From NCBI GenBank assembly GCA_032433765.1, contig JAVIAB010000049.1, forward strand, positions 26,239,890-26,303,889: a stretch of 64,000 nt of DNA, written 5' to 3'. The notes under the pieces were generated by a model, which saw only the letters and a program-made list of their open reading frames with translations, had not been told where the DNA came from and searched no databases. Origin of the DNA: Megaustenia siamemsis. Its lineage: Eukaryota; Mollusca; Gastropoda; Stylommatophora; Ariophantidae. A program made the position numbers and the translations under genes. This document shows, one piece after another, positions 51,018 through 61,400 of this stretch; the first letter of the stretch is position 1, and each line of letters opens with the position of its first letter.

Positions 51018-51975
51018 CTAACATCTGCACTTGGTTACGTCTAATAAAGTTTGTCTGAGGTTCTTGGTAAAGTTTCTACTGACGACCACGAAAATCCAAA
51101 ACTTGCAGGCATGGTGGGCGTGGCTGACGTGCTGGAAGATCAACTGGATAAGACCTTCGGAGAATGTCATTTTCATGTCCCCTGAATTCTGGGTCCGCAT
51201 CAGATAGTACAGTCTGGTCACGTGACTGGGTGCGTTCATGATGATGTAAGACAGAGACAAGGCAAAGAGCATCCTAGCCACACGAACCTGGGCGCTAGCT
51301 CGCACTGAGCTCCGCCTAGGATCGTTGATCGGTTTCAGCTCGGAAACTTCCAGCATCGGCAGGCCACTGAGCTTCTTCCACCGGGACTTGTGTATGATGG
51401 ACAGAACGATCGTGAAGAGCATGACAGTAATGGCGATCAGCGGTAGTAACAACGTTACTACCGAGTCAATGTAGGTTATTATATGCATTAAGAACATCAG
51501 CCTTGGACTTGGCAAGCATTTCTCAAGACCTGTCTCATTTGGCGTTACCTCAGCAGCAACAGCAGTGGCCGTATACAACAGCAACGACAAGACTAGAATG
51601 CACATGACCACGATACTGGCGCGTCGCTTTGTGCACATAACCACAAAGCTTGTTGGATGACATATGGTGATGTAATTCTCCACTGTTATGCACACAACGT
51701 ACCATACGGACAGAAAGCTAAATACGTAGGTGGCGAAAACAAGACTTTGACACATCCCATTCAAATGATTGACTTTGTAGCCAATGGTCTCTAACCACAC
51801 AAACAGCAGGCCAATCAGAACACCCGTGTCAGAGATCAGCAATGCAAAAATGTAAATGCTGGAAGAAAAGTTCCTGAGTTCTCGTGACGTAAACACAAGA
51901 CAGGAAATGACGTTGAGAATTATGCCAGGGAAGACGATGGCTGGAAGAACGTGAATGAGCAGGATGCTGGCAAAC
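51018..51975 (-). CDS. Rhodopsin-family GPCR, terminal coding exon (partial)
   Basis: A plasma-membrane seven-helix receptor of class A; ligand unknown. Residues are numbered from the upstream Met at 52040, which gives 340 aa. TM1 spans about 27-50 with Asn43 (1.50), TM2 about 61-82 with Asp71 (2.50), and TM3 about 97-122 starting at Cys97. The DRY position reads Glu121-Asn122-Tyr123. TM4 is about 141-162, extracellular loop 2 has an NET glycosylation site (168) and Cys175 as disulfide partner, TM5 about 190-215 has Pro200, TM6 about 254-281 has Pro271, and TM7 ends in KFWIF (313-317) followed by SRNF. The Met at 52040 is probably not the true start: minus-strand ttgctctcatcacag ends in an AG at 51977-51976, a good 3' splice site, so the exon likely begins at 51975 (in codon 22) with the N-terminus encoded upstream. 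The overall pattern (helix 8 after an NFFLY-like motif) fits lophotrochozoan peptide or chemosensory receptors. Arg3.50 and Asn7.49 are both replaced, so signalling may be atypical. Confidence 0.85.
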
Positions 51976-51996
51976 CTGTGATGAGAGCAAAAACAT
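51976..51996 (-). promoter_or_regulatory. candidate 3' splice acceptor of the GPCR exon
   Basis: The minus strand reads tgtttttgctctcatcacag immediately before gtttgcc. There is a pyrimidine-rich tract of about 12 bases and a CAG at the exon edge, in a position that leaves all of TM1 intact. The intron would interrupt the codon after its second base. Confidence 0.6.
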
Positions 51997-52040
51997 TCTC
52001 TTAAATCTTGCCTTTGAAAAGCATCAATTAATATTTGCAT

Positions 52041-52247
52041 GAATGTTCAAGTTAAACATGGCTAGATGGTCGCTGATGTGAAATTAGCAACATGCGGTGG
52101 TCTTTTATCTGCAGGACGTGTAAATACCGTAAGTTTGTTTGCTTCTGAAGGTTAGCCTTCGTTGTCATCCGCCCTTAAAAGGCCGTTATCTAGTATGCGC
52201 TGTCTTATGATTTGTACAATCAAGGTTATCTCCCTGCCTGGCTAGTC
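52041..52247. other. non-repetitive sequence upstream of the GPCR exon
   Basis: No further coding exon, TATA-like element or repeat was recognised. If the splice acceptor is real this is intron. Confidence 0.4.
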
Positions 52248-52470
52248 GTATGGAGAAGATGGTGCTAGTGACCATATTTTTCTATAACCACGGCACATTT
52301 TCGGGTAATGTGGTCGGTATCACGCCAGACCGCCTTTACTTCCCAGAAAAATCTCTGGTACCCATGTTTAAAGGCTGGGTGAACCCTGGAGCCTTGTCAG
52401 CGCGAAAAAAAATCCGCCACTGGTGGGGGTCGAACGACCCTTCTGGTCAGGAAGCGAGTACACTAACCTC
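52248..52470 (-). mobile_element. tRNA-derived SINE, copy C (diverged)
   Basis: Read on the minus strand, a tRNA-like head at 52470-52410 (ggttagtgtactcgc, then gtcgttcgaccccc as B-box relative) is followed by the family body: gggttcacccagcc, atgggtaccagaga, tttctgggaagtaaa, ggcgtgataccgacc, acattaccc, ggtcactagcaccat. The body matches copies A and B, while the head differs, so it may be a sub-family with a different tRNA-like head. Plus-strand open frames starting here run on into the 18-bp array and are spurious. Confidence 0.68.
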
Positions 52471-52479
52471 TCTATTTCT

Positions 52480-54045
52480 ATATATACAAGTCTATGTAGT
52501 AATGCAAGTCTATGTCGAAGTACAAGTCTATGTAGTAATGCAAGTCTATGTCGAAGTACAAGTCTATGTAGTAATGCAAGTCTATGTAGTAATGCAAGTC
52601 TATGTCGAAGTACAAGTCTATGTCGTAATGCAAGTCTATGTAGTAATGCAAGTCTATGTAGTAATGCAAGTCTATGTAGTAATGCAAGTCTATGTAGTAA
52701 TGCAAGTCTATGTAGTAATGCAAGTCTATGTCGAAGTACAAGTCTATGTCGTAATGCAAGTCTATGTAGTAATGCAAGTCTATGTCGTAATGCAAGTCTA
52801 TGTCGTAATGCAAGTCTATGTAGTAATGCAAGTCTATGTAGTAATGCAAGTCTATGTAGTAATGCAAGTCTATGTAGTAATGCAAGTCTATGTCGAAGTA
52901 CAAGTCTATGTCGTAATGCAAGTCTATGTAGTAATGCAAGTCTATGTCGTAATACAAGTCTATGTCGTAATGCAAGTCTATGTCGTAATGCAAGTCTATG
53001 TCGTAATGCAAGTCTATGTAGTAATGCAAGTCTATGTCGTAATGCAAGTCTATGTCGTAATGCAAGTCTATGTAGTAATGCAAGTCTATGTAGTAATGCA
53101 AGTCTATGTAGTAATGCAAGTCTATGTCGAAGTACAAGTCTATGTCGTAATGCAAGTCTATGTCGTAATGCAAGTCTATGTCGTAATGCAAGTCTATGTC
53201 GTAATGCAAGTCTATGTCGTAATGCAAGTCTATGAAGTAATGCAAGTCTATGTCGTAATACAAGTCTATGTAGTAATGCAAGTCTATGTCGTAATACAAG
53301 TCTATGTCGTAATGCAAGTCTATGTCGTAATACAAGTCTATGTCGTAATGCAAGTCTATGAAGTAATGCAAGTCTATGTAGTAATTTAAGTCTATGTCGA
53401 AGTACAAGTCTATGTCGTAATGCAAGTCTATGTCGTAATGCAAGTCTATGTAGTAATGCAAGTCTATGTAGTAATGCAAGTCTATGTAGTAATGCAAGTC
53501 TATGTAGTAATGCAAGTCTATGTAGTAATGCAAATCTATGTCGTAATGCAAGTCTATGTCGTAATGCAAGTCTATGAAGTAATGCAAGTCTATGTAGTAA
53601 TGCAAGTCTATGTAGTAATGCAAGTCTATGTCGTAATGCAAGTCTATGTCGTAATGCAAGTCTATGAAGTAATGCAAGTCTATGTCGTAATGCAAGTCTA
53701 TGAAGTAATGCAAGTCTATGTAGTAATTTAAGTCTATGTCGAAGTACAAGTCTATGTCGAAGTACAAGTCTATGTCGAAGTACAAGTCTATGTAGTAATG
53801 CAAGTCTATGTAGTAATGCAAGTCTATGCCGTAATGCAAGTCTATGTAGTAATTTAAGTCTATGTCGAAGTATAAGTCTATGTCGTAATGCAAGTCTATG
53901 TCGTAATGCAAGTCTATGTAGTAATTTAAGTCTATGTCGAAGTACAAGTCTATGTCGTAATGCAAGTCTATGCCGTAATGCAAGTCTATGTAGTAATTTA
54001 AGTCTATGTCGAAGTGCAAGTCTATGTCGGAATACAAATCAATAT
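52480..54045. repeat. 18-bp minisatellite, about 86 copies
   Basis: The unit is tatgtagtaatgcaagtc, with binary variants tag or tcg, taatgca or gaagtaca, gaag and taattta. It is open in both directions because 18 bp is six codons without stops (VYVVMQ forward, IDLHYD reverse), giving open stretches up to 599 codons that are not genes. The longer word tagtaatttaagtctatg, followed by tcgaagtacaagtc, recurs near 53380, 53720, 53850, 53930 and 53990 and marks higher-order repeats in the right third. It directly abuts the head of SINE copy C. Confidence 0.96.
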
Positions 54046-54119
54046 CGGGCTGAGATTCAATGTGTCTAAATGTTACAGCGAGGAAAGCTTTGTTTTTCTG
54101 GTGGAAAACACAAACATTG

Positions 54120-54325
54120 AACTTAGGACACACACACGCTGGGTGGGGCACAGAACACACACACACACACGCTGTGTGGAAAAAGAGCACAAACATACGC
54201 ATGCTGGATGGGGCACAGAACACACACACATGCTGGATAGGGCAGAGAACACACACACACACAAACTGTGTGGACACAGATCACACAAACGCTCTGGGTG
54301 GGGCACAGAACACATACACAGTATG
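54120..54325. repeat. CA-rich tandem repeat, about five imperfect copies
   Basis: Segments of about 35-40 bp containing gctgggtggggcacagaac and (ac)n runs, with variable microsatellite length (variants gctgtgtgg, gctggatgg, gctctgggtgg). It joins the retroelement fragment on its right. Confidence 0.85.
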
Positions 54326-54986
54326 AATTCAGTCTGAATAGTAAGAAAACAGAAGCAATGGTTATATCGAAGAAACAATCATCACCATCATGCAGCATGA
54401 AAATAAACAGGACAAATCTGAAACATGTACAACGCGTCAAATACTTGGGTACAATAATAACATCAGATGGAAGATGTACCACAGAAATAAAAAGCAGAAT
54501 AGCTCAGGCCAAAATAGCATTTCAGAAAATGTAAAACATATTGTGCAACAAGTCTATGTCAATAGAAGAGAGAAAGAGAGTTCATCGGTGCTATATAAAA
54601 CCAATTATGACCTATGGAGGTGAATCATGGTATACAGACACATAAAAAAAATGATTAGAGACCACAGAGATAAGATTTCTCAGAAGATTGATCAAAGTTT
54701 CCTGGGCGGCTAAATAGATCAAGAGGACATTCTCAAAGAAGCCAACCCAAAAAATGTGCTCCTAAAAATCATCAGAAAGGAACAATCATCATTTTTCGGA
54801 CGCATCATGAGTCCCAAGATGGAATACTTTTGTTACCACTGAAATCGCGGACGACACAAAGAGAAGAAACTAGATAGCTTGGTGTCATGGCATGGAATAC
54901 ATTCAACAACAAAATGTATCTACTGCGGATAGAGAATTATGGAAGAATATGATCGCATTCGCCAACGTAAGGATGATGATGATAGC
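54322..54986 (+). mobile_element. RTE-type retrotransposon 3' fragment, plus strand, same family as the amplified one
   Basis: The plus-strand frame reads EFSLNSKKTEAMVISKK, VKYLGTIITSDGRCTTEI and AQAKIAFQKM to a stop at 54534. Decayed continuation follows in other frames (ILCN, MTYGGESW, FFGRIMSPKMEY), then the C-terminal motif DRELWKNMIAFA near 54930-54965 and a (GAT)n tail at 54974-54985. Point for point this is the counterpart of the five minus-strand copies, but more decayed by frameshifts and stops. Unlike them it retains the Trp codon in DR-x-LW. It starts downstream of the YADD motif. Confidence 0.82.
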
Positions 54987-55215
54987 AAATATTTGGCTAG
55001 TATAATGTATACAATTTGTAGAAATGACATGTCACAGGTAGCACCAATCACAACAGTTTGATAACCACTGACGTAGTCTATACCTTTTAGGCTGACTTGT
55101 AAATGTTGATATCCTTATCAACAATAGAACAATGAAACAAAGAATACAATGAATCAAACCTGGGTCCAGCCACCGACATACTGGGCTCGTGAGGAAAGTA
55201 GGTCGGTGGCTGGAT
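54987..55215. other. spacer with an imperfect inverted repeat
   Basis: No gene recognised. Contains the palindromic pair at 55159-55182 and 55197-55220, in which gtccagccaccgac pairs with gtcggtggctgga across a loop of about 14 bp. Confidence 0.55.
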
Positions 55216-56854
55216 CCAGCATGCAAGATGCCCTAGGTGAACTTGAAAAATGGACGAACAAATAGTTCTTACCAATTAACGAAAAAAAAAAAAACTACAT
55301 ATACAATTTTCAGCCTATCAAGAAACACACTCTCTGTAAACTTGAAGATAAAAGACCATACACTCCCTATTGACCAAAACCAAACATATCTTGGCATCAC
55401 CATGAATCGCAGAATGACTTGGAAAAATCAGATAGACAGAGCAAGGAAAAAAGCCAGAAAGCGAACACATATTATGAAGAAATTGGCATGAACGGGACTG
55501 GGGGGCAGACAGCAATATTTTGAAAAGACTATACGTAGGAAGAGTCAGACCAGTTCTAGAATATGAAGTCACAGCCTGGGCTATGGCTTCCAAATCACAC
55601 CTTAGCAAAATTAACAGAACACAGAACCAAGCTGCCCGTATCATCACTGGGCTATGAAATCTACACCTATCAAGACTCTAGAAATAGTAACAGGTTTACA
55701 ACCCTTAGATGACAGACGGGTCACTAAAGTATTGCAACAAGCGGAGAAATATGGAAGGCTCCTTAGCTACCCCATGCACCAAAGAATAACTGGTTCCGGA
55801 ATTGTACAACTAAAGAGGAGCAACTTCGCTGCAATTGCCAATGAACTAACTACTGGAGACCCAGTACTTTCCCAAACAATATCGAAACCCTTGAGCCCAT
55901 CTGATATGTCTCCTCATGGAAAACATAAAATATCAGAAGTTAAGGAAAATATAACAGGAATTATGAAAAAAGGCACCCAATCAGACACAGAAAGAAAACA
56001 CGTAGCAGAAAAACACATTATAGTTACCTACCCACAGGACTCTTGGTCCCACGTATACACAGATGGCTCTGCTACAAATGCCACCAGAAATGGAGGGGGA
56101 GGTGTGTTCTTGACGCTGAATAATCAGGACGAGATCACCAAGTCGATAGCTACTGGAATATTCTCAAACAACTTTAAAGCAGAAACTGAGGCCATCAGAG
56201 ATGCTGCAACACTGGCTACTCAACACAAAAATAACTTTCACAATAAAATGGTGATTCTGACTGATGCACTGTCGGTACTATCAGCTCTAAAAAGCCCCAA
56301 GAACAATGAACTAGATGACTTGAGAACAGCCCTGGACCAACTATGCAATAACTTCCAGAGAGTAGTCATTGAGTGGATACCATCACACTGTAATATACAC
56401 GGGAACGAACGCGCAGACAAATTAGCTAAAGAGGGAGGGAGATTACCACAAGAGAACCATCCGCTCAGTTATGATGAAGCCAAATCCATCATCAAAGGTC
56501 AGTTCCATGAAAAATGGAAACGAGAACATACAAAGCACAACGAGAGTGACGGATACCACCAACTATCAAGGGGGGATCAAGTCGTCAGACTTCACCTACG
56601 CACTGGCCACAATAGAATGAGAAATCACATGTTCACCAAATTCAAAATAGGTACAACCAGCCTATGCCACTGTACACTGGACAATATGAGTACAAAACAT
56701 GTTCTACAGGATTGCCCCCAGTACACAGACCAGAGATGTGAAATGTAGTCCACGCCCACCTCCCTGGAAGAAAAACTATATGGGGCAATCGAATCACTTA
56801 AACAGACAGCTGACTTCATAAGAGAGTCTGGAATCATACTCTGATTGAGTCTTG

Positions 56855-56904
<50 letters not shown>
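55216..56904 (+). mobile_element. I/Nimb-like LINE, 5'-truncated 3' half with (GA)n tail
   Basis: The order of remnants is RT thumb (DALGELEKWTNK with a following stop, 55226-55264; then TYLGITMNRRMTWKNQID at 55386-55440), a connection segment (GRVRPVLEYEVTAWAMASK in another frame, 55540-55590), an RNase H domain, a CCHC-like finger, a short decayed tail (EEKLYGAIESLKQTADFI, 56767-56820) and a (GA)n microsatellite at 56860-56904. The catalytic RT motif is upstream of the truncation and absent. RT plus RNase H plus C-terminal CCHC is the arrangement of I-group elements such as those described from snails. At least three frameshifts or stops mark it as dead. Confidence 0.83.
55654..56748 (+). 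pseudogene. RNase H and CCHC-finger segment of the I/Nimb-like LINE
   Basis: A 364-codon open stretch within the LINE. Residues 1-70 are the end of the connection region (LEIVTGLQPLDDRR, QQAEKYGRL). The RNase H domain spans about 133-262 with all expected acidic residues: Asp137 in YTDGSA, Glu177 in KAETEAI, Asp204 in LTDALSVL, and His245 and Asp255 in IPSHCNIHGNERADKLAKE. A CCHC-like motif lies at 338-354 (Cys338, Cys340, His349, Cys354). The Met used is simply the first after a frameshift, since the preceding RT part lies in another frame. The domain could fold, but nothing indicates expression. It ends at a stop at 56746-56748, after which related coding sequence continues. Confidence 0.8.
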
Positions 56905-56907
<3 letters not shown>

Positions 56908-57138
56908 GATCAGTACATTAGCACCAAAACATAAACAGCCTAATGATATAGTTGAGTCAAAGATTAGGGTCTCATAGGCTGCTGGATAAATAACTGCTAG
57001 TGATAGGACGAATATTTGCAATCAAAACATTGCACAACTAATTCTAAGCTTCATGGATTCGCGACACATTTAGAATATTGCATTCTGCTGTGGTCCAAAT
57101 GAGAAAGCACAGAACTGCTGTGTTTATGTTGCTACTGT
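56905..57138. other. non-repetitive spacer
   Basis: AT-rich sequence between the LINE tail and SINE copy B. Nothing recognised. Confidence 0.5.
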
Positions 57139-57396
57139 TGCTTAAGGTAAAAGGTAAAGTAAAGGTAAAGAGTGCCGTCACGCCACGAGGTTTATAGGGA
57201 AAATGGTGTTGGTGGCCATAATTTGTACAGACCTTCGGCAGATTATGCTTGGGGTAATGTGGTCGGTGTTACGCCAGTACCGCTTTTAATTCTCAGAACA
57301 AATCCGGTTCCCATTTATGTCTGGGTGAACCCGGAATCAGGATCGAACCCTACCTCTTGTCCTTTGTAGTCCAGTTCACAGCTATCGTGGCTCCCT
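57139..57396 (-). mobile_element. tRNA-derived SINE, copy B
   Basis: The minus strand reads ggagccacgatagctgtgaa (A-box region), then aggacaagaggtagggttcg and atcc (B box near 57348), followed by gggttcacccagaca, aaatgggaaccgga, ggcgtaacaccgacc, acattacccc, ggccaccaacaccat and cgtggcgtgacggcac. It ends in a ctttacctttactttacc tail at 57139-57170. The stretch gaactggactacaaaggac just after the A box is the same in copy A, so A and B are the same sub-family. This is the best-preserved 3' end of the three. Confidence 0.8.
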
Positions 57397-57429
57397 AATC
57401 GGCGAGGTAGGAACGTTTAACTCTCTATA

Positions 57430-58455
57430 AGGTTGTTGACGTCTTGGCAGTCGGTTGGTAGCAAGCTATCATGAATTGACAGACGGTTGGTAACTAGTAA
57501 TCATGACTTGACAGACGGTTGGTAACTAGTAATCATGACTTGACAGACGGTTGGTAACTAGTAATCATGACTTGACAGACGGTTGGTAACTAGTAATCAT
57601 GACTTGACAGACGGTTGGTAATTATAGCAATCATGACTTGACAAACGGTTGGTAACTAGCAATCATGACTTGACAGACGGTTGGTAACTAGCAATCATGA
57701 TTTGACAGATGGTTGGTAACTAGCAATCATGACTTGACAGACGGTTGGTAACTAGTAATCATGACTTGACAGACGGTTGGTAACTAGTAATCATGACTTG
57801 ACAGTCGGTTGGTAACAAGCAATCATGATAAGTCAGTAGGTTAGTAACAACCAATCATGATAAGTCAGTAGGTTGGTAACAAGCAATCATGATAAGTCAG
57901 TAGGTTGGTAACAAGCAATCATGATAAGTCAGTAGGTTGGTAACAAGCAATCAGGACTTGACAGACAGTTGGTAACAAGCAATCAGGACTTGACAGATGG
58001 TTGGTAATAATCAATCATGACTTGACAGATGGTTGGTAACAAGCAATCATGATAAGTCAGTAGGTTGGTAACAAGCAATCATGATAAGTCAGTAGGTTGG
58101 TAACAAGCAATCATGATAAGTCAGTAGGTTGGTAACAAGCAATCATGACTTGATAGACGGTTGGTAACAAGCAATCATGACTTGATAGACGGTTGGTAAC
58201 AAGCAATCATGACTTGATAGACGGTTGGTAACAAGCAATTATGACTTGACAGACGGTTGGTAGCAAGTAATCATGATAAGTCAGTAGGTTGGTAACAAGC
58301 AATCATGATAAGTCAGTAGGTTGGTAACAAGCAATCATGATAAGTCAGTAGGTTGGTAACAAGCAATCATGACTTGATAGACGGTTGGTAACAAGCAATC
58401 ATGACTTGATAGACGGTTGGTAACAAGCAATCATGACTTGACAGACGGTTGGTAA
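57430..58455. repeat. 32-bp minisatellite, about 32 copies
   Basis: Two alternating sub-types of 32 bp: gacagacggttggtaac with tagtaatcatgactt on the left, and aagtcagtaggttggtaac with aagcaatcatgat in the middle and right. Sub-types occur in runs of three or four (57800-57950, 58030-58140, 58260-58360), which shows block duplication of about 225 bp. The last unit runs straight into the 15-bp array at 58470. Confidence 0.95.
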
Positions 58456-58469
58456 CGATCAATCATGAC

Positions 58470-61400
58470 AAACACATGGTAAGTGAGGACCTGGTTACTG
58501 AGGACTTGGTTGCTGAGGACTTGATCACTGAGGACTTGGTTGCTGAGGACTTGATCACTGAGGACTTGATCACTGAGGACATGGTCAGTGAGGACTTGGT
58601 CACTGAGGACATGGTCAGTGAGGACTTGATCACTGAGGACATGGTCAGTGAGGACATGATCATTGAGGACTTGATCACTGAGGACATGGTCACTGAGGAC
58701 ATGGTCAGTGAGGACTTGATCACTGAGGACTTGATCACTGAGGACTTGATCACTGAGGACATGGTCAGTGAGGACTTGGTCACTGAGGACATGGTCAGTG
58801 AGGACTTGATCACTGAGGACTTGATCACTGAGGACATGGTCACTGAGGACTTGATCACTGAGGACATGGTCACTGAGGACTTGGTCACTGAGGACCTGGT
58901 CACTGAGGACTTGATCACTGAGGACTTGATCACTGAGGACATGGTCACTGAGGACTTGATCACTAAGGACATGGTCACTGAGGACTTGATCACTGAGGAC
59001 ATGGTCAGTGAGGACTTGGTCACTGAGGACATGGTCAGTGAGGACTTGATCACTGAGGACTTGGTCAGTGAGGACTTGGTCACTGAGGACTTGGTCAGTG
59101 AGGACTTGATCACTGAGGACTTGATCACTGAGGACATGGTTAGTGAGGACTTGATCACTGAGGACATGGTCAGTGAGGACTTGGTTACTGAGGACTTGAT
59201 CACTGAGGACTTGGTTGCTGAGGACTTGATCACTGAGGACTTGATCACTGAGGACATGGTCAGTGAGGACTTGGTCACTGAGGACTTGGTCAGTGAGGAC
59301 TTGATCAGTGAGGACTTGATCACTGAGGACATGGTCAGTGAGGACTTGATCACTGAGGACTTGATCACTGAGGACTTGGTTGCTGAGGACTTGATCACTG
59401 AGGACTTGATCACTGAGGACTTGGTAGCTGAGGACTTGATCACTGAGGACTTGATCACTGAGGACTTGATCACTGAGGACTTGGTCACTGAGGACTTTAT
59501 CACTGAGGACTTGATCACTGAGGACTTGGTTGCTGAGGACTTGATCACTGAGGACTTGATCACTGAGGACTTGATCACTGAGGACTTGGTTGCTGAGGAC
59601 TTGATCACTGAGGACTCGATCACTGAGGACTTGATCACTGAGGATTTGATCACTGAGGACTTGATCACTGAGGACTTGGTTGCTGAGGACTTGATCACTG
59701 AGGACTTGATCACTGAGGACTTGGTCACTGAGGACTTTATCACTGAGGACTTGATCACAGAGGACATGGTCAGTGAGGACTTGGTCACTGAGGACTTTAT
59801 CACTGAGGACTTGATCACTGAGGACATGGTCAGTGAGGACTTGGTTACTGAGGACTTTATCACTGAGGACTTGATCACTGAGGACATGGTCAGTGAGGAC
59901 TTGGTCACTGAGGACTTGATCACTGAGGACTTGATCACTGAGGACATGGTCAATGAGGACTTTATCACTGAGGACTTGATCACTGAGGACATGGTCAGTG
60001 AGAACTTGATCACTGAGGACTTGATCACTGAGGACTTGGTCAGTGAGGACTTGGTTACTGAGGACTTTATCACTGAGGACTTGATCACTGAGGACATGGT
60101 CAGTGAGGACTTGGTCACTGAGGACTTTATCACTGAGGACTTGATCACTGAGGACATGGTCAGTGAGGACTTTATCACTGAGGACTTGATCACTGAGGAC
60201 ATGGTCACTGAGGACTTGATCACTGAGGACATGGTCAGTGAGGACTTGGTCACTGAGGACTTTATCACTGAGGACATGGTCAGTGAGGACTTGGTCACTG
60301 AAGACTATCACTGAGGACATGGTCACTGAGGACATGGTCACTGAGGACTTTATCACTGAGGACATGGTCAGTGAGGACTTGGTCACTGAGGACTTTATCA
60401 CTGAGGACATGGTCAGTGAGGACTTGATCACTGAGGACATGGTCACTGAGGACATGGTCAGTGAGGACTTGATCACTGAGGACATGGTCAGTGAGGACTT
60501 GATCACTGAGGACATGGTCAGTGAGGACTTGATCACTGAGGACATGGTCAGTGAGGACTTGATCACTGAGGACATGGTCACTGAGGACATGGTCAGTGAG
60601 GACTTTATCACTGAGGACATGGTCAGTGAGGACTTGGTTACTGAGGACTTCATCACTGAGGACATGGTCAGTGAGGACTTGATCACTGAGGACATGGTCA
60701 GTAAGGACTTGGTTACTGAGGACTTCATCACTGAGGACATGGTCAGTGAGGACTTGATCACTGAGGACATGGTCAGTGAGGACTTGGTTACTCTGGACTT
60801 GATCACTGAGGACATGGTCAGTGAGGACTTGGTTACTGAGGACTTGGTTGCTGAGGACTTGATCACTGAGGACTTGATCCCTGAGGACTTGGTTGCTGAG
60901 GACTTGGTTGCTGAGGACTTGGTTACTGAGGACTTGATCACTGAGGACATGGTCATTGAGGACTTGGTTACTGAGGACTTGGTTACTGAGGACATGGTCA
61001 GTGAGGACTTGGTTACTGAGGACTTGGTTGCTTAGGACTTGATCACTGAGGACTTGGTCAGTGAGGACATGGTCATTGAGGACTTGGTTACTGAGGACTT
61101 GGTTACTGAGAACTTGATCACTGAGGACATGGTCATTGAGGACTTGGTTACTGAGGACTTGATCACTGAGGACATGGTCAGTGAGGACTTGGTCACTGAG
61201 GACTTGGTCAGTGAGGACATGGTCATTGAGGACTTGGTTACTGAGGACTTGGTTACTGAGGACTTGATCACTGAGGACATGGTTAGTGAGGACTTGGTTA
61301 CTGAGGACTTGGTTACTGAGGACTTGATCACTCAGGACATGGTCAGTGAGGACTTGGTTACTGAGGACTTGGTTACTGAGGACTTGATCACTCAGGACAT

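Noticed and set aside
52250..54277. VYVVMQ or IDLHYD repeat protein
   Set aside because: The start lies in a SINE and the remainder is the 18-bp minisatellite, open in both directions.
54060..54482. Small open frames with THTRW or CVCVLCP repeats
   Set aside because: They arise from the CA-rich repeat and run across its border into the RTE fragment.
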